Shown here: positions 29,901 to 39,866 of the stretch, piece after piece
How positions within the stretch are numbered: the first letter of the stretch is position 1
Layout: each line of letters starts with the position of its first letter
Source: Skeletonema tropicum
Taxonomy: Eukaryota; Bacillariophyta; Thalassiosirophyceae; Thalassiosirales; Thalassiosiraceae
Assembly (NCBI GenBank): GCA_037178625.1
Contig: CM074134.1
Span: 868,001-932,000, forward strand
DNA: 64,000 nt
Direction: 5' to 3'
Made by a program: the position numbers and the translations under genes
Notes under the pieces: model-generated
Seen by the model: only the letters and a program-made list of their open reading frames with translations
Databases searched by the model: none
Told to the model about the DNA's origin: nothing

Positions 29901-32330
29901 ATGTGGCCATCAACACTAACACTAACTACCACTGTCACTGTACTGCTGAGCGTGCTGGCGTCGGCAGCATCAACAGCAACAGGATCAGGCGGTGAGAATG
30001 ATCTCTCCTTCCTAGTCATTGCCGACATGCATACTATGTCGAATTTTTTAAGGAATCCCTCAAACATTCAGCTAAAGAATTCGTTGACAACAATATTGCA
30101 AAACATTCGAGATAATCATGTTGGGGAAACTGATATTGTAGTTTCACCTGGAGATGTCGTGTCATTTGGCTCATTGAGAGGATTTGAGAAATTGATGGAT
30201 CTCACAGGAATATCAGATGAAAACGAAGCTGTTTATGATGCAGCTATGACTTGTTACAACATGACAAATGAAGTGTATCAAGAAGCAGGCTTCAGCACAT
30301 ATATTCCTTGCATAGGTGACCATGAAATTGGAGGTAACGAGGGATTCAAAGTAAGCGGCCAAAACAGCAAGCTTGCTACAATCCCGACACACCGTCAAGG
30401 TTGGATTGATAGTTTCATGAAAGATGAGAATGGGTTGTTCAAGTTCAATGAAGGAGTGGCAGGTGTTTCCTCTCGACCTCCCGAAGAGAGTGGGTTCCAT
30501 GGAACTTCGTTCGCGTATCGCCGCAAGAATTCCTTATTCATTTCTGTGGACGTTTTCAAGATTATGAACGGTGGTACATCCAATTATTATGATCGTTTGA
30601 ATGGATATGGTGGCGAGGGAGCAATCACTTGTAGATTGGAAGGGCTGCATGCTACCTGGTTTGAAAGTGTACTGAAAGCTGCGAGAGAGGACATCTCTAT
30701 CAAACACATTTTTGTTGAAGCACATGTTCCTATTTTGCATCCAGTTCGCAAAGCCAAGTGCAGTGGGCAATTCTTGGACGACCAGACCGAGAGCATATTT
30801 TGGAGACTCATGGAAAAATACAAAGTAGATGTCTACTTTGCTGGGGAAGTTCACGCTGTTACAGTGTCTAAGTCAAAAGTACAAGGATCAAACTTACTAC
30901 AGATTGTATCACGAGGAAATAGTTTGAGCAGTTTCCTATCTGTGGATACTACAGACAATATTATTGAAATCAAGCAGTACAGAGAAGTCGGACCAAACTT
31001 CTTCAACAACGATTATGTCCAAAGTGGGCTCTTGACAATCGACAAAACCGATCCTAGTGATCCACAGATTTCATCATCCGAGGAATTGAAAGTACTAGAT
31101 GATGAAGTTGCTCTGATGCACTTCGACTTTGAAAGCATATTCAAAATCGATGCAAGACCTATCCATGGAATGGTTGATAAAGATAGCTTGGTCGCAAAAT
31201 ACCAAGTATTGAGTGATACAAATTGTACTGAAAGCATACATAATATGGGCTCATTCGGCGAGCAGTATGATGCACAGGTTTCAAACATTCAACTGGTACC
31301 TGGTAGAAAAGCTGGAACTTATGCTGGCAAGTTTGCGCCGAACAGTCGTTTTGGCGTCTTTAGTATGGGACCATACACTGCTGGTATGGCGCATTCTATT
31401 GCAATGTGGATGAAGACATCTGAGGCTTCGAAAAAAATGACGTTATTGTATTTTGGACGTGAATGGAATCCATCTGGTAAAGACACCTTGCAGGTCATGT
31501 TGCAAGATGGTGATCTTCATTTCCAATTCGCTGAAGGTGGTGCGAAGTTTGAGCTGACTGAAAAGAAGATTCTAGCTGATGACCAATGGCATCACATAGC
31601 AGTCGTTATGCCTTTCAATAGCTGCAAGTATTCACAGGTACAGTTATACATCGACGGTTTACTTCATGAAACGAAGCAAACGCGTGGCAGTGACAAAAAC
31701 ATCTTCTTTTTCACAGCCGGAAGATTGAATATTGGCTATGGCTACAGGAAGGATTTTGATAGTAGCAATGGATTCGTAAATACGTTTGAAGGCGAGGTTG
31801 ATGATGTGATGATTTGGTCAAAGCCCCTCCAACAGCAAGATATTCTCAGGCTTTGGGACGATGAAAGTGGTCCATCGAACCCCAACCCTGGCTCTGGGCC
31901 CCAAGATGAATCAAAAACCATCGTTTGCGGAAGAGGTGACGGATCCTGGCGCTGTGCCGAAGGGGACAGGGATGTCGCCCTCATTGATGAAATTCATGAA
32001 GTACGTTGTTGCCGTGATTGCGACAGTTGTTCTAGTTATGGGAAGTGCCCCAACTACAACCCGTCACTGATTGCACAGTCAAAGATTAATGGTGCTTGTA
32101 AGCAAGGAACCTTTCTGCAAGCAAATGAGTGGTGTAAAAGCGTCACTAGCGGAAGGCTGTGCACACCCTTGGAGGTCCAAAACGGTTGCGCCAAAGGAAC
32201 TGGATGTAACTTTGATCGGGAAATGATTTGGGCGTGTGCGTACGATGGGCATAAATGCGAGGAAGATACGGAGTGCTGTGGATCATGTGTGAGTGGCAAA
32301 TGCGAAGGTGAAAGTGAATGGCATGGCTAA
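29901..32330 (+). CDS. secreted metallophosphoesterase with LamG-like and Cys-rich C-terminal domains
   Basis: 809 residues. A signal peptide (1 to ~25) leads into a calcineurin-like metallophosphoesterase domain (~35-350) with metal-ligand motifs ADMH (Asp-42, His-44), SPGDVV, GDHE, EAHVP and GEVH. Two motifs differ from consensus: GDHE for GNHE and GEVH for GHxH. A LamG/concanavalin-like domain follows (~495-650; QWHHIAVV, LYIDGLLHE, GEVDDVMIWSKPL). The C-terminal ~130 residues are Cys-rich (EVRCCRDCDSC, CAKGTGCNFDREMIWAC), a pattern I associate with extracellular stramenopile proteins. It is likely an extracellular phosphatase or phosphodiesterase bound to a glycan; the substrate is unknown. 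The gene shares the duplicated-flank segment with the FG-GAP gene. Confidence 0.85.
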   Translation: MWPSTLTLTTTVTVLLSVLASAASTATGSGGENDLSFLVIADMHTMSNFLRNPSNIQLKNSLTTILQNIRDNHVGETDIVVSPGDVVSFGSLRGFEKLMDLTGISDENEAVYDAAMTCYNMTNEVYQEAGFSTYIPCIGDHEIGGNEGFKVSGQNSKLATIPTHRQGWIDSFMKDENGLFKFNEGVAGVSSRPPEESGFHGTSFAYRRKNSLFISVDVFKIMNGGTSNYYDRLNGYGGEGAITCRLEGLHATWFESVLKAAREDISIKHIFVEAHVPILHPVRKAKCSGQFLDDQTESIFWRLMEKYKVDVYFAGEVHAVTVSKSKVQGSNLLQIVSRGNSLSSFLSVDTTDNIIEIKQYREVGPNFFNNDYVQSGLLTIDKTDPSDPQISSSEELKVLDDEVALMHFDFESIFKIDARPIHGMVDKDSLVAKYQVLSDTNCTESIHNMGSFGEQYDAQVSNIQLVPGRKAGTYAGKFAPNSRFGVFSMGPYTAGMAHSIAMWMKTSEASKKMTLLYFGREWNPSGKDTLQVMLQDGDLHFQFAEGGAKFELTEKKILADDQWHHIAVVMPFNSCKYSQVQLYIDGLLHETKQTRGSDKNIFFFTAGRLNIGYGYRKDFDSSNGFVNTFEGEVDDVMIWSKPLQQQDILRLWDDESGPSNPNPGSGPQDESKTIVCGRGDGSWRCAEGDRDVALIDEIHEVRCCRDCDSCSSYGKCPNYNPSLIAQSKINGACKQGTFLQANEWCKSVTSGRLCTPLEVQNGCAKGTGCNFDREMIWACAYDGHKCEEDTECCGSCVSGKCEGESEWHG

Positions 32331-32630
32331 GTCGTTCCAAGCTTGAATAAGTGGAACGGTTCTGAACCTGAAGCTCTCATTCCGGCTGAAGGACCACCTT
32401 CTTCGTCGACTTGCCATCTCAATATCTTCTTTTTCTTAAACCCAATGATTCTCTCACTGTTTGTTTACTACATTGGAGCTGCAATGTAATTTCATAATTT
32501 TTTGATGTCGAGTCTTGTCAAGTGGACATGAAAAGAGAAGAAATCACCATCCAATAGCGTGTCCCAGCAGTGGCTAGGATTCCTACTTTCCCACGTAGGA
32601 TCCCAAATTCCCACTTTCCGAGGGCCTGCG
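32331..32630. other. intergenic, up to repeat boundary
   Basis: 300 bp after the metallophosphoesterase stop. Near 32577-32625 there are short imperfect repeats of the type TTCC(T/C)ACTTTCC with an inverted CCTAC/GTAGG pair. The boundary with direct-repeat copy 2 is at 32630/32631. No gene is seen. Confidence 0.4.
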
Positions 32631-33664
32631 TGGACTATATTGCAATAGACGCGTGTGAGATGAACAATGGTGAAATGGTAGCAGCTTCTCACAAGAGAGT
32701 ATGTGCTTGTAAAATAACAAAAGATGACGAAGTAGAATACGGTGGTGCATTCTGTTTCGACGCGCTCAATGAAGACGAGACATTTGAACCGAGAGAAATA
32801 ACTCTTCCAGCTCAGACACTGCCATCTGAATCACGGGACCAATCTCTATCTCCATCATTTGTGATCGTTGGTATGTTTGTGATTATTTTGACAGCGGCTG
32901 TTCTCACAATGAGGCGTCTTCAACAGAGACGCTTCATGGTCCGAAAGAACATCAATCGGCAAATACATGATCTCGATCACTGCGATCAGCACAGTCCAAA
33001 GTACCGCGATTTTGGTAGAAAGGATACCGTTAAAGTTTCCAACGTTAAGAAGAAGAAGAACGACGAAGGTACCCTTACAAATGACAGTGAGCACAGTGAA
33101 CACGCCTCACCTTTCCGATACAGAGATCAGATTAAGGAAACTGCAAATAATCACTTAGACACAAGTGGTCATCACTTGGACACAAGTGAATGGGATGAAC
33201 ATCTTTCTCCTTACCTTTTCAATATAATCAAGGCAGCCGAAATGGCAGAGGTCAAGCGACATTGTACAAGAGAAGACAGTTTGGAAAGTTTAGACAGTTA
33301 TCTTGAAGATCACCAGCCACCATGGGAAGTATTCCAACAAGAGAAGAAGCCCGTCAAGGAAAGGAAGAAACCAAAGGGCGCAACAAAGGGATCTAATAAG
33401 AGCCTTCAGACGAGTCTAATGCACGTGATAAATTCTCCAACTGCTTATCTTGACTCAGCAGATCGGCGGCTATTGAGGAGGTATAGACAGCAACAGAAGG
33501 AGGACGACGTAAATATGGCAATTGTTGGAGGAGTGAACAACGCGCTCATCCGCAAAAATAGCGACCAAGGAAGAGACTCTCCATCCATCGACTCCAGTGT
33601 TGAAGCTTCTGAAGCTAGAGGTGAAACGGAGCAAATAGAAGTTTCAATGGGAACGATGACATAA
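32570..33664 (+). pseudogene. 5'-truncated copy of esterase-like membrane protein tail
   Basis: An open frame of 364 codons. The first ~20 codons are unrelated sequence in front of the breakpoint; the rest copies the EGF-like Cys cluster, membrane span and charged cytoplasmic tail of the gene at 24183-26688. The extracellular hydrolase domain and any signal sequence are gone. The frame is intact and its indels are in-frame, so translation is not excluded, but it has no inherited promoter. I judge it a gene fragment. Confidence 0.7.
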
Positions 33665-33850
33665 TGATACGATCGTAGCAGATGTGTGCAACTTAAGGTT
33701 ACATCTTTGGCTTGGCACTGTCCATAAAAACTTTCTCTGCAACGCCTACCTTCCCCATTAGAAAGAAGAAAGCGTCTCTAAAGTTCGACAAGAAGCTCGA
33801 TCCAGCCTCCAAATATCCCAAAAATGCAGATTTAGCAGTGATGCTAGCTG
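32631..33850 (+). repeat. 1.2-kb direct repeat, copy 2
   Basis: Matches 25643-26874. It contains a 5'-truncated copy of the esterase-like gene tail and the true 3' end of the FAD monooxygenase gene. Relative to copy 1 it has 6 bp more near 32855 and 18 bp less near 33628, both multiples of three, which suggests these frames were still under selection for some time. Confidence 0.9.
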
Positions 33851-35327
33851 TGGGCAGCCATCTACGATTCTCATACTCCTTCAGTAGCACTTTCAGGTCT
33901 ACTTTTTCTTCATCTGACGATTGTTGGAATTGAGAATTGTATTGAAAGATCTTGTTCGATAAACAGACGGCATCTTGAATCGCTTGGTTTCCTCCTTGTC
34001 CCAAGAACGGAGGCATCGCGTGCGCTGCATCCCCAGCGAGAACTGCGTACTTTGACGTCTTCCTACCGAACCATCCCGAGTTAGGTTTGGAAAACTCGCG
34101 TACCCATCCACCCAGCGAGAAAGGATTGTGAAAATAGACTCCAAGATCAAAGAATCGATTTGACTTTTCCACAATTCGAGCGACATCGTTGCTCGGTATC
34201 GAAGCTGCTTGCAGGACTTCCAAGCATTCATTGACATGATCTTTTTGAACACGGTTGTCTTGTGTCCAATCTATATTTTCATCGAAAGGCTTCACATCAG
34301 AACTTTCTTCTGATTTTCTTTTTGGGAATGGGCCAATGTAATTTTCATCGCCGTATATTAAGAATGCTCCCTTTGCAGCTGGCTCCCCTTTTCCTGCACC
34401 ATACATAGATGTGAGAGCATATGCGCCATTGCCAAAAAATTGCGTGAACTGAGCCCCAGTGGTATCTCTTTCTGCTTCACCCCCTTCTTGAATGGCGAAA
34501 GTAATTCGTATGCCAGAGTATAATGCTGAAGATGTTCCTGCGTTCGACGACTTCCCAGTGTTGACATATTCCTTGACAACAGATCGAATGCCATCACATC
34601 CAACAACAAGATCGAATGGACCAGTGCTCCCTCCATCAGCAAATTGCAAACTTATTCCAGAGTCTGACTCAGAATAGTCGAGTCCGCTCAACTTCTTTCC
34701 AAATTGTACTTGAATATTATGTTCCTTCATCAACTCTTCGTGAAGTATGCGTTGCAGTGTCCCTCGCAAAATAGTATAGGCAAGCACTTCACTATCTTCA
34801 GTCATCAACTCCTCAACACTACCACGAATTGCCTTTTGTATATCTAATTCTAACAATTTCCATGGCTCATCCCCATTCCCAAACCAAGGACGACATCTTG
34901 AAATGACACGTTCCAATGGCAAAGAAGCATCGGCTACATTCCGCTGCAACTGCGGCGAGATCTCACGTAGAGCCGCCATTCCCCCGGTAAGTTGAATTCC
35001 CGAGCCCATCTTTTCATCCAGCTCGGTACGAGAGTCGAAGATTTCAATTTCAATGTCGCCCGATTGTAGCAGAGAATGCGCGAGTGATAATCCACAGATG
35101 CCTGACCCGATGATTGCAACTTTTCGTACTGGCTCAAGCTCATTATCTGTTGAGATCATAGACGCCGATAGACTTGAGGCAAATGAACTTCGTTCGGTGA
35201 AACTTTTGGCCGGAGAGAAAGCGCATGATGAATTTATCATCAAAGCTAGTAAAGATAGAAGCAATGGTATTCTCTTAAAGACATGATATTTGATTTCCTG
35301 GAACATTTTACATGTAATCGTTACCAT
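33699..35327 (-). CDS. FAD-dependent monooxygenase, probably plastid-targeted
   Basis: 542 residues of the flavoprotein aromatic hydroxylase / zeaxanthin-epoxidase-like superfamily. The Rossmann dinucleotide motif is VAIIGSGICGLSLAHSL (glycines at 74-79). The DG motif is DLVVGCDGIRSVV, and the GD motif is YAVLAGDAAHAMPPFLGQGG, contacting FAD ribityl and pyrophosphate. The N-terminus has a hydrophobic segment (~20-35) ending in SSCAFSP, with Ala-36/Phe-37 matching the diatom plastid-import motif, then a Ser/Lys-rich stretch. The substrate cannot be told from sequence; isoprenoid, quinone or aromatic compounds are all possible. Met-8 is an alternative start. Its last 47 codons are also present as a fragment at 26733-26874. 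Confidence 0.85.
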   Translation of the reverse strand: MVTITCKMFQEIKYHVFKRIPLLLSLLALMINSSCAFSPAKSFTERSSFASSLSASMISTDNELEPVRKVAIIGSGICGLSLAHSLLQSGDIEIEIFDSRTELDEKMGSGIQLTGGMAALREISPQLQRNVADASLPLERVISRCRPWFGNGDEPWKLLELDIQKAIRGSVEELMTEDSEVLAYTILRGTLQRILHEELMKEHNIQVQFGKKLSGLDYSESDSGISLQFADGGSTGPFDLVVGCDGIRSVVKEYVNTGKSSNAGTSSALYSGIRITFAIQEGGEAERDTTGAQFTQFFGNGAYALTSMYGAGKGEPAAKGAFLIYGDENYIGPFPKRKSEESSDVKPFDENIDWTQDNRVQKDHVNECLEVLQAASIPSNDVARIVEKSNRFFDLGVYFHNPFSLGGWVREFSKPNSGWFGRKTSKYAVLAGDAAHAMPPFLGQGGNQAIQDAVCLSNKIFQYNSQFQQSSDEEKVDLKVLLKEYENRRWLPTASITAKSAFLGYLEAGSSFLSNFRDAFFFLMGKVGVAEKVFMDSAKPKM

Positions 35328-35698
35328 TCGCTCTACTCTCTGTGAAGACCTCAGCGTATTTGCCCTGCTTTAGCCGAAGTACGCAACGGTATGATGGGGT
35401 GAATTCATTTGCGTCATCGTCTCGTTTTGCGTTGCTCGCACCTTCTATCTTCAAACTCGACATCTTGCTGACGGAGCGGACGGGTAGGACAGATACAGAC
35501 AGTTTTGGACAGGTACGGACATAAGTAGGACAACTTCCAACTTCCATCTCGCTCAAAACTCAAAACAAAACCAAAACAACCAAGAGCAAACGCAAACGGT
35601 CCACGGCTTGCTCACTACATCAAGTCCCATCAACGCTGTAAGACAACAACTGCAAGCATAATATTCTAAACTATATCAGCAATAAAATTTATATTATA
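35328..35698. promoter_or_regulatory. divergent promoter region
   Basis: 371 bp between the starts of the monooxygenase (minus) and the hypothetical membrane protein (plus). Near 35469-35526 short words (GGACNG, GACAGG) recur. No gene is seen. Confidence 0.4.
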
Positions 35699-36613
35699 AT
35701 GGTTCTCAATAGTCACACTCCTTATGATGACCCTACCGATGAAGAGGAGGAGTGGGAGTTTCTAAATAGTGATGACACCACACCAACTGATTTGCAACTG
35801 GAATTAGCCGAACAACCACCTCCATCCACCATCGCCGCTACTACAGCCTCTGTCGCTTCTAAGGAAAATGATGATAATGTGCAGTTGAACGTAGATGAAA
35901 TTCCTAATATGGAGCATACCGAAGCTACGACGGAGCGTATACAAAACATACAGGATGACTGTGAAACTAACAGTCGTGCGGGCATAGCGGGGAGAAGCGA
36001 TGATGTCGCTATTAGCAGCAAAGTAGTAGTGGCCGAGGTAGAGCAGCCACTTGAAGAGGAAGAAACTACTACTTCAATCACAAGTGGGACCACCAGAAAC
36101 AGTGTTGCGGGAGGAGACTCCGCTCCACCTCCTCGTCAACAAGAAGACACTTCCAATAATACAAACGATCATCCATTGCGAAACACATGGAATTTCCTTG
36201 AGCAAACATTTCAAGGTATTGACAATCAACATCAGCTCCGTCGTAGAACAAGCAACTCTATCAATCACATCAATCAATCTGTGCAGAATATAGTTTCAAA
36301 TATCACCGATGAAACCCAACGTGTTCGTGGCCAAGCCGATGTTCATGCAAGGAATGCATCCACTCATGTCACCCATGCTGCCTCCTCTGTTAGACAGTCA
36401 ATCAGTCGTGCCAATGCAGAATATAAACTATCAGAGAAGGTTGCAACAGTTGCAGTGATTGGAGGGGCAACGTTGTTAGCGTTGGGTAATCCGAGAGCTG
36501 GTGTGACAGCTTTGGCCGTGGCTGGGGCTTCGCTTGCTGTTGGAGAGGTTTATGAAGAGTCTAATCGAAACAGAGAAGAATATGGGCTACCAGAGGGTGT
36601 TCATATTGATTAA
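35699..36613 (+). CDS. hypothetical protein with C-terminal hydrophobic hairpin
   Basis: 304 residues with no recognised family. Residues 1 to ~160 are acidic and disordered (a DEEEEWEFLNSDD cluster near the start). Residues ~165-235 form an amphipathic, Gln/Asn/His-rich helix with coiled-coil character. Residues ~240-285 contain two short Gly/Ala-rich hydrophobic stretches separated by NPRAG, resembling a membrane-inserting hairpin. There is no signal peptide. It could be a tail-type peripheral membrane protein. Clean single exon. Confidence 0.7.
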   Translation: MVLNSHTPYDDPTDEEEEWEFLNSDDTTPTDLQLELAEQPPPSTIAATTASVASKENDDNVQLNVDEIPNMEHTEATTERIQNIQDDCETNSRAGIAGRSDDVAISSKVVVAEVEQPLEEEETTTSITSGTTRNSVAGGDSAPPPRQQEDTSNNTNDHPLRNTWNFLEQTFQGIDNQHQLRRRTSNSINHINQSVQNIVSNITDETQRVRGQADVHARNASTHVTHAASSVRQSISRANAEYKLSEKVATVAVIGGATLLALGNPRAGVTALAVAGASLAVGEVYEESNRNREEYGLPEGVHID

Positions 36614-37047
36614 AGGGGTAGAATGATGATTGTTTGTATTGTTTGACTTGTTGTTTGTGAAGTAATGAGATAATAATATTAAAGTAGCGGAGCACACAGT
36701 GAAGAAGTAGTTAGAGTCAAACAGATAATTCTAGTCAAAATCCGAGGAAATGAAAGAACAAGTGGAAATAACTCTAACCCTTTCGATAGCGCAGCAGGAG
36801 GCCACCCAAAAAATTGCACCTCATCTTGACACAAAGTAAGCATGGTACCTCCACATCTAAAATATCAGACCTATAACTCTTTGGTGTGTTACCAGCGCAC
36901 ACAAAAGACCAATTCACAGCTCTCCAAAAATTATGTCGACGTGCGTGCACCTCCTTCGCATGCAAACGATCAACTGCCACTGTCGATCGACAAAAACCCA
37001 AAGACCAGTCTACATAGGCATAGGTACTTACAGCTCCAGTCTCCACC
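36614..37047. other. intergenic, no gene seen
   Basis: AT-rich DNA after the hypothetical protein. Short frames are without motifs. The last ~25 bp before the tRNA are shared with the second tRNA copy. Confidence 0.4.
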
Positions 37048-37053
37048 AAAAAA
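37048..37053 (-). terminator. RNA polymerase III terminator of tRNA-Gln copy 1
   Basis: A run of six T on the minus strand one base after the tRNA 3' end. Confidence 0.75.
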
Positions 37054-37054
37054 G

Positions 37055-37127
37055 AAGTCCGACCGAGATTCGAACTCGGGTTATTGGAATCAGAACCCAA
37101 TGTGATAACCACCTACACTATCGGACC
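37055..37127 (-). tRNA. tRNA-Gln (anticodon CTG), copy 1
   Basis: A 73-nt cloverleaf on the minus strand. The acceptor stem is GGTCCGA/TCGGACT with a G-T first pair, followed by T8; the D arm is GTG...CAC. The anticodon stem-loop is TTGGG-TTCTGAT-TCCAA with anticodon CTG. The T arm is CCGAG-TTCGAAT-CTCGG, and the discriminator is T. CCA is not encoded, as usual in eukaryotes. Internal A and B boxes are present. It decodes CAG glutamine codons. Confidence 0.9.
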
Positions 37128-37278
37128 GTTACCGCTTGGTCAGACATGTGTCTCAAAATGATAATTATAAAGACAATATTGTCGATACATTTTGTAACAA
37201 GTAAGTGTTACAATTTACAATCGCTTCACCTACTTATTTAGCTCAATGATATTTTGTGGTCGCAGTAGATATCGTACA

Positions 37279-37402
37279 TAGGCAGGGGACAGGGTGGATA
37301 GAAGTACTTCTTCATGCACTTGTAGAGAGAGTCAGAGCGTGGATATATCTATAAATCATGGTGGCATCACCCAACTCACTTGAAGACAACTGTTGGCGGC
37401 TG
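37279..37402 (+). pseudogene. duplicated 5' end of the cactin gene
   Basis: Matches the promoter-proximal DNA and first ~15 codons of the cactin gene (around 41390-41515), including GCAGGG..CAGGGTGGATA, the TGTAGAGAGAGTCAGAGCG block and the start ATG (37358). The frame then runs VASPNSLED and stops after 28 codons. It is a fragment, not a gene. Confidence 0.85.
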
Positions 37403-37695
37403 GCAGGTGGGTGCGTCGTACATCATTCAATGGTGTACACTTAATGACGCCTGGAAGCCTGCTTTTAAAGACGACGGGATGAGGTTTGGAAGTAGTATCG
37501 GGCGAGGTCGGTCGGTGATATGATTCTTAATTCTATTCAAGCCGGTCACGAAGCATCGATGGCATCGAAGCTTTACTGTTGGGCGTCCTACTCGACTATC
37601 GAAATATTGATGTAGTACAGTGCGCCTTCAGGCTGCAGTAGTATCGAACAACGCTGTTATTTTATCATATTCTTCATCTTTTGTGTCAACGACGT

Positions 37696-37698
<3 letters not shown>

Positions 37699-37726
<28 letters not shown>

Positions 37727-37727
37727 A
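37699..37727. repeat. (CT)n microsatellite
   Basis: About 14 uninterrupted CT dinucleotides in otherwise gene-free DNA. Confidence 0.9.
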
Positions 37728-38424
37728 GATGTGCTTCAAGATAATATGCGTGTCGTAGATAAAAATCCTAGCCCGCCAAATCCAGCAGATGTCACAATCA
37801 AACGAGCAGATGGCTTTCTGGCTGGTGACGATACTCCGAAGTAATAATTAACGAGTACATACATATCGGACCGACCCACAATGGACACGATTTTAACAAC
37901 AATGCTAGCTATCTCTATCTGTGCCAACTTCTTTTGAATGCCGTCACAACAATGCCTAGGGTGAATTTTTGTACCCCCCTCCCCGACATAATTGGTACTT
38001 TTAGGTAAACGCTAGGTTAGGACCATTCAACACACATCTATCTTATTGAATACCTTACTACTTCTTTCTTTTGTGTTGAGCACAGGGAACGTCAGGTAAT
38101 GTCATGCTGAAGACAACGCTTCTTGCACATTTTGCTCCAGCACATCTTGTTCCCTATAGCTACAGCAGCCTTGCATTTGACGCAAATCATTTTACTGTTT
38201 TTTTCACAATCTTGTAGTATGTTTGGAATTTATTGCACTGGTATGAATGGAAAGGACTTCCACTCCAGTGCTTCATTTAATTCAGTGGTACACAAGATGC
38301 AACTCATAGTCGGTCCTCCGACATTGTGTGGTGGTGGTGTGGGTGTCGTACCCCCCGCCCCCCAGAACTAAGCCTAGCCAAAATTTCTGTACCCATCAGT
38401 CTCCATACAGCTCCAGTCTCCACC

Positions 38425-38430
38425 AAAAAA
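38425..38430 (-). terminator. RNA polymerase III terminator of tRNA-Gln copy 2
   Basis: A run of six T on the minus strand just past the second tRNA. Confidence 0.75.
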
Positions 38431-38431
38431 G

Positions 38432-38504
38432 AAGTCCGACCGAGATTCGAACTCGGGTTATTGGAATCAGAACCCAATGTGATAACCACCTACACTATCA
38501 GACC
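38432..38504 (-). tRNA. tRNA-Gln (anticodon CTG), copy 2
   Basis: Identical to the tRNA at 37055-37127 except for one acceptor-stem base (GGTCTGA instead of GGTCCGA), which turns a C-G into a U-G pair. The flanks are also shared: the CAGCTCCAGTCTCCACC block downstream, and diverged AT-rich sequence upstream. It may be functional; the extra wobble pair could weaken it. Confidence 0.85.
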
Positions 38505-38580
38505 GTGAATGCTTGTTCGGACACGTATCTTAAAATTATATATATAAAGACAACATGAATATTGTTGATATTTTGTAACA

Positions 38581-38783
38581 AGTGAATGTGCGAACTAAAC
38601 CCCCCCGGGGTCTAAAAATTTTGGCTAGTCTGCTCTAGGGGGGTCTGACTTTCGGAATAGTCACATACTAATTCCCTAGTAACTACTAGTAGAAACCGGG
38701 AGGAGGGTCAAATATTTGGCTAGGCTGTGATTTGGAGGGGGGGTCTAAGCCGAGTAGGGGGGTTTAGTTCGCGGAGGTTCACT
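38581..38783 (+). mobile_element. small G/C-run MITE-like element with terminal inverted repeats
   Basis: Ends are inverted repeats AGTGAA-nnnnn-GCGAACTAAACCCCCC (38581-38607) and the complement (38757-38783). The inside has several runs of six or more G or C. The corresponding place next to the first tRNA copy (37199-37260) lacks it, so it inserted after the tRNA duplication. No clear target duplication was resolved. Confidence 0.6.
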
Positions 38784-39866
38784 GTACACGCTTCTATCTC
38801 AATGATTTTTTGTGGTCGCATTTTAATGACAAGTTAATCTTAAAATTCCTATTACGGTTGGCTCGCGAAGGTCACCCCCACCCCCACTAATTTATTCCCC
38901 AGTAATTTTTCCCCAGTGGGTGTCACTACTACTTATTCTAGCTAGTCAACCTGCTTTTCGCCGTCCTCTTATCTTCCCTCGCCTTCAATTCATTCTTCCT
39001 CCCAGAAGTGACAACTTTGCGCTTCATTTTAAGGCATTCGATGCAGATAGGCCTACATTGATATGCTTCTGTCAAACATCAAACAACGCTCCTCTAACTG
39101 ATTTTGTCCTAGAAGGAAAGTTCCAGCGGATCCAGTATCCTCTGTTTCTCCACAGTGGACGCAAATATCTTGCAAACTCAAGGCCCTGTCATCTTCGTTA
39201 TAGTAACCATTTCCAATATCAGATTCATATGTCAGGTTCATCTTTTGAACAAGAACTTTACTCAAAGGATCGCTGTTGTCGAAGAGCAAATCACCACAGA
39301 ATAACGCTCTGAAACTGATTCAAGCTTCTGCTTCAGTGCGGCCGCTGCTGCACGATAGCCACGACCATCGGGAGAATAGACACATCATGGTTTTGCACAA
39401 TGAAAGCATGTAACAATGCATCGGACCCGATTTAAATGGCAATTCTTTGATGGCAGCAGCAACAACACAGCTGAAGTGGGGAGGAAATAATGAGAAATTG
39501 GCGCCATGTCGTTCAATCTTGTTGAGAGGGTAAATGCCAATGATGAAGCGGTCTTTTCTGTGTTCCCGACTCAATACTCTGAGGCTGCTGTATGCCGTAG
39601 GAGCATCTGTGGAGCATGATATTGATGGTGGTGGTTGAGGTTGGGGGAAAGCTAGTGAGTCTCATGCACTGGGGAAAAAATCCCCATTCGGGAACCATAC
39701 CCCCCAAAATCAGCAGTTTACCCCCCCCCTTTCAAATAGGAATTTCAAGATTAAGGTGGAACACAAGTGTTTTTGAATATTATTCCTACTGTACAATCGC
39801 TATTTTGGCCGTAGCTAGGGGGTTTGATTCCTTCGTACAGAGACCGTCGCTAACCGGTACCACTCA
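38784..39866. other. gene-poor DNA, decayed frames only
   Basis: No intact gene. On the minus strand, 39320-39430 and 39053-39289 have protein-like stretches broken by stops and frame changes. They may be remains of an unidentified gene. Confidence 0.3.
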
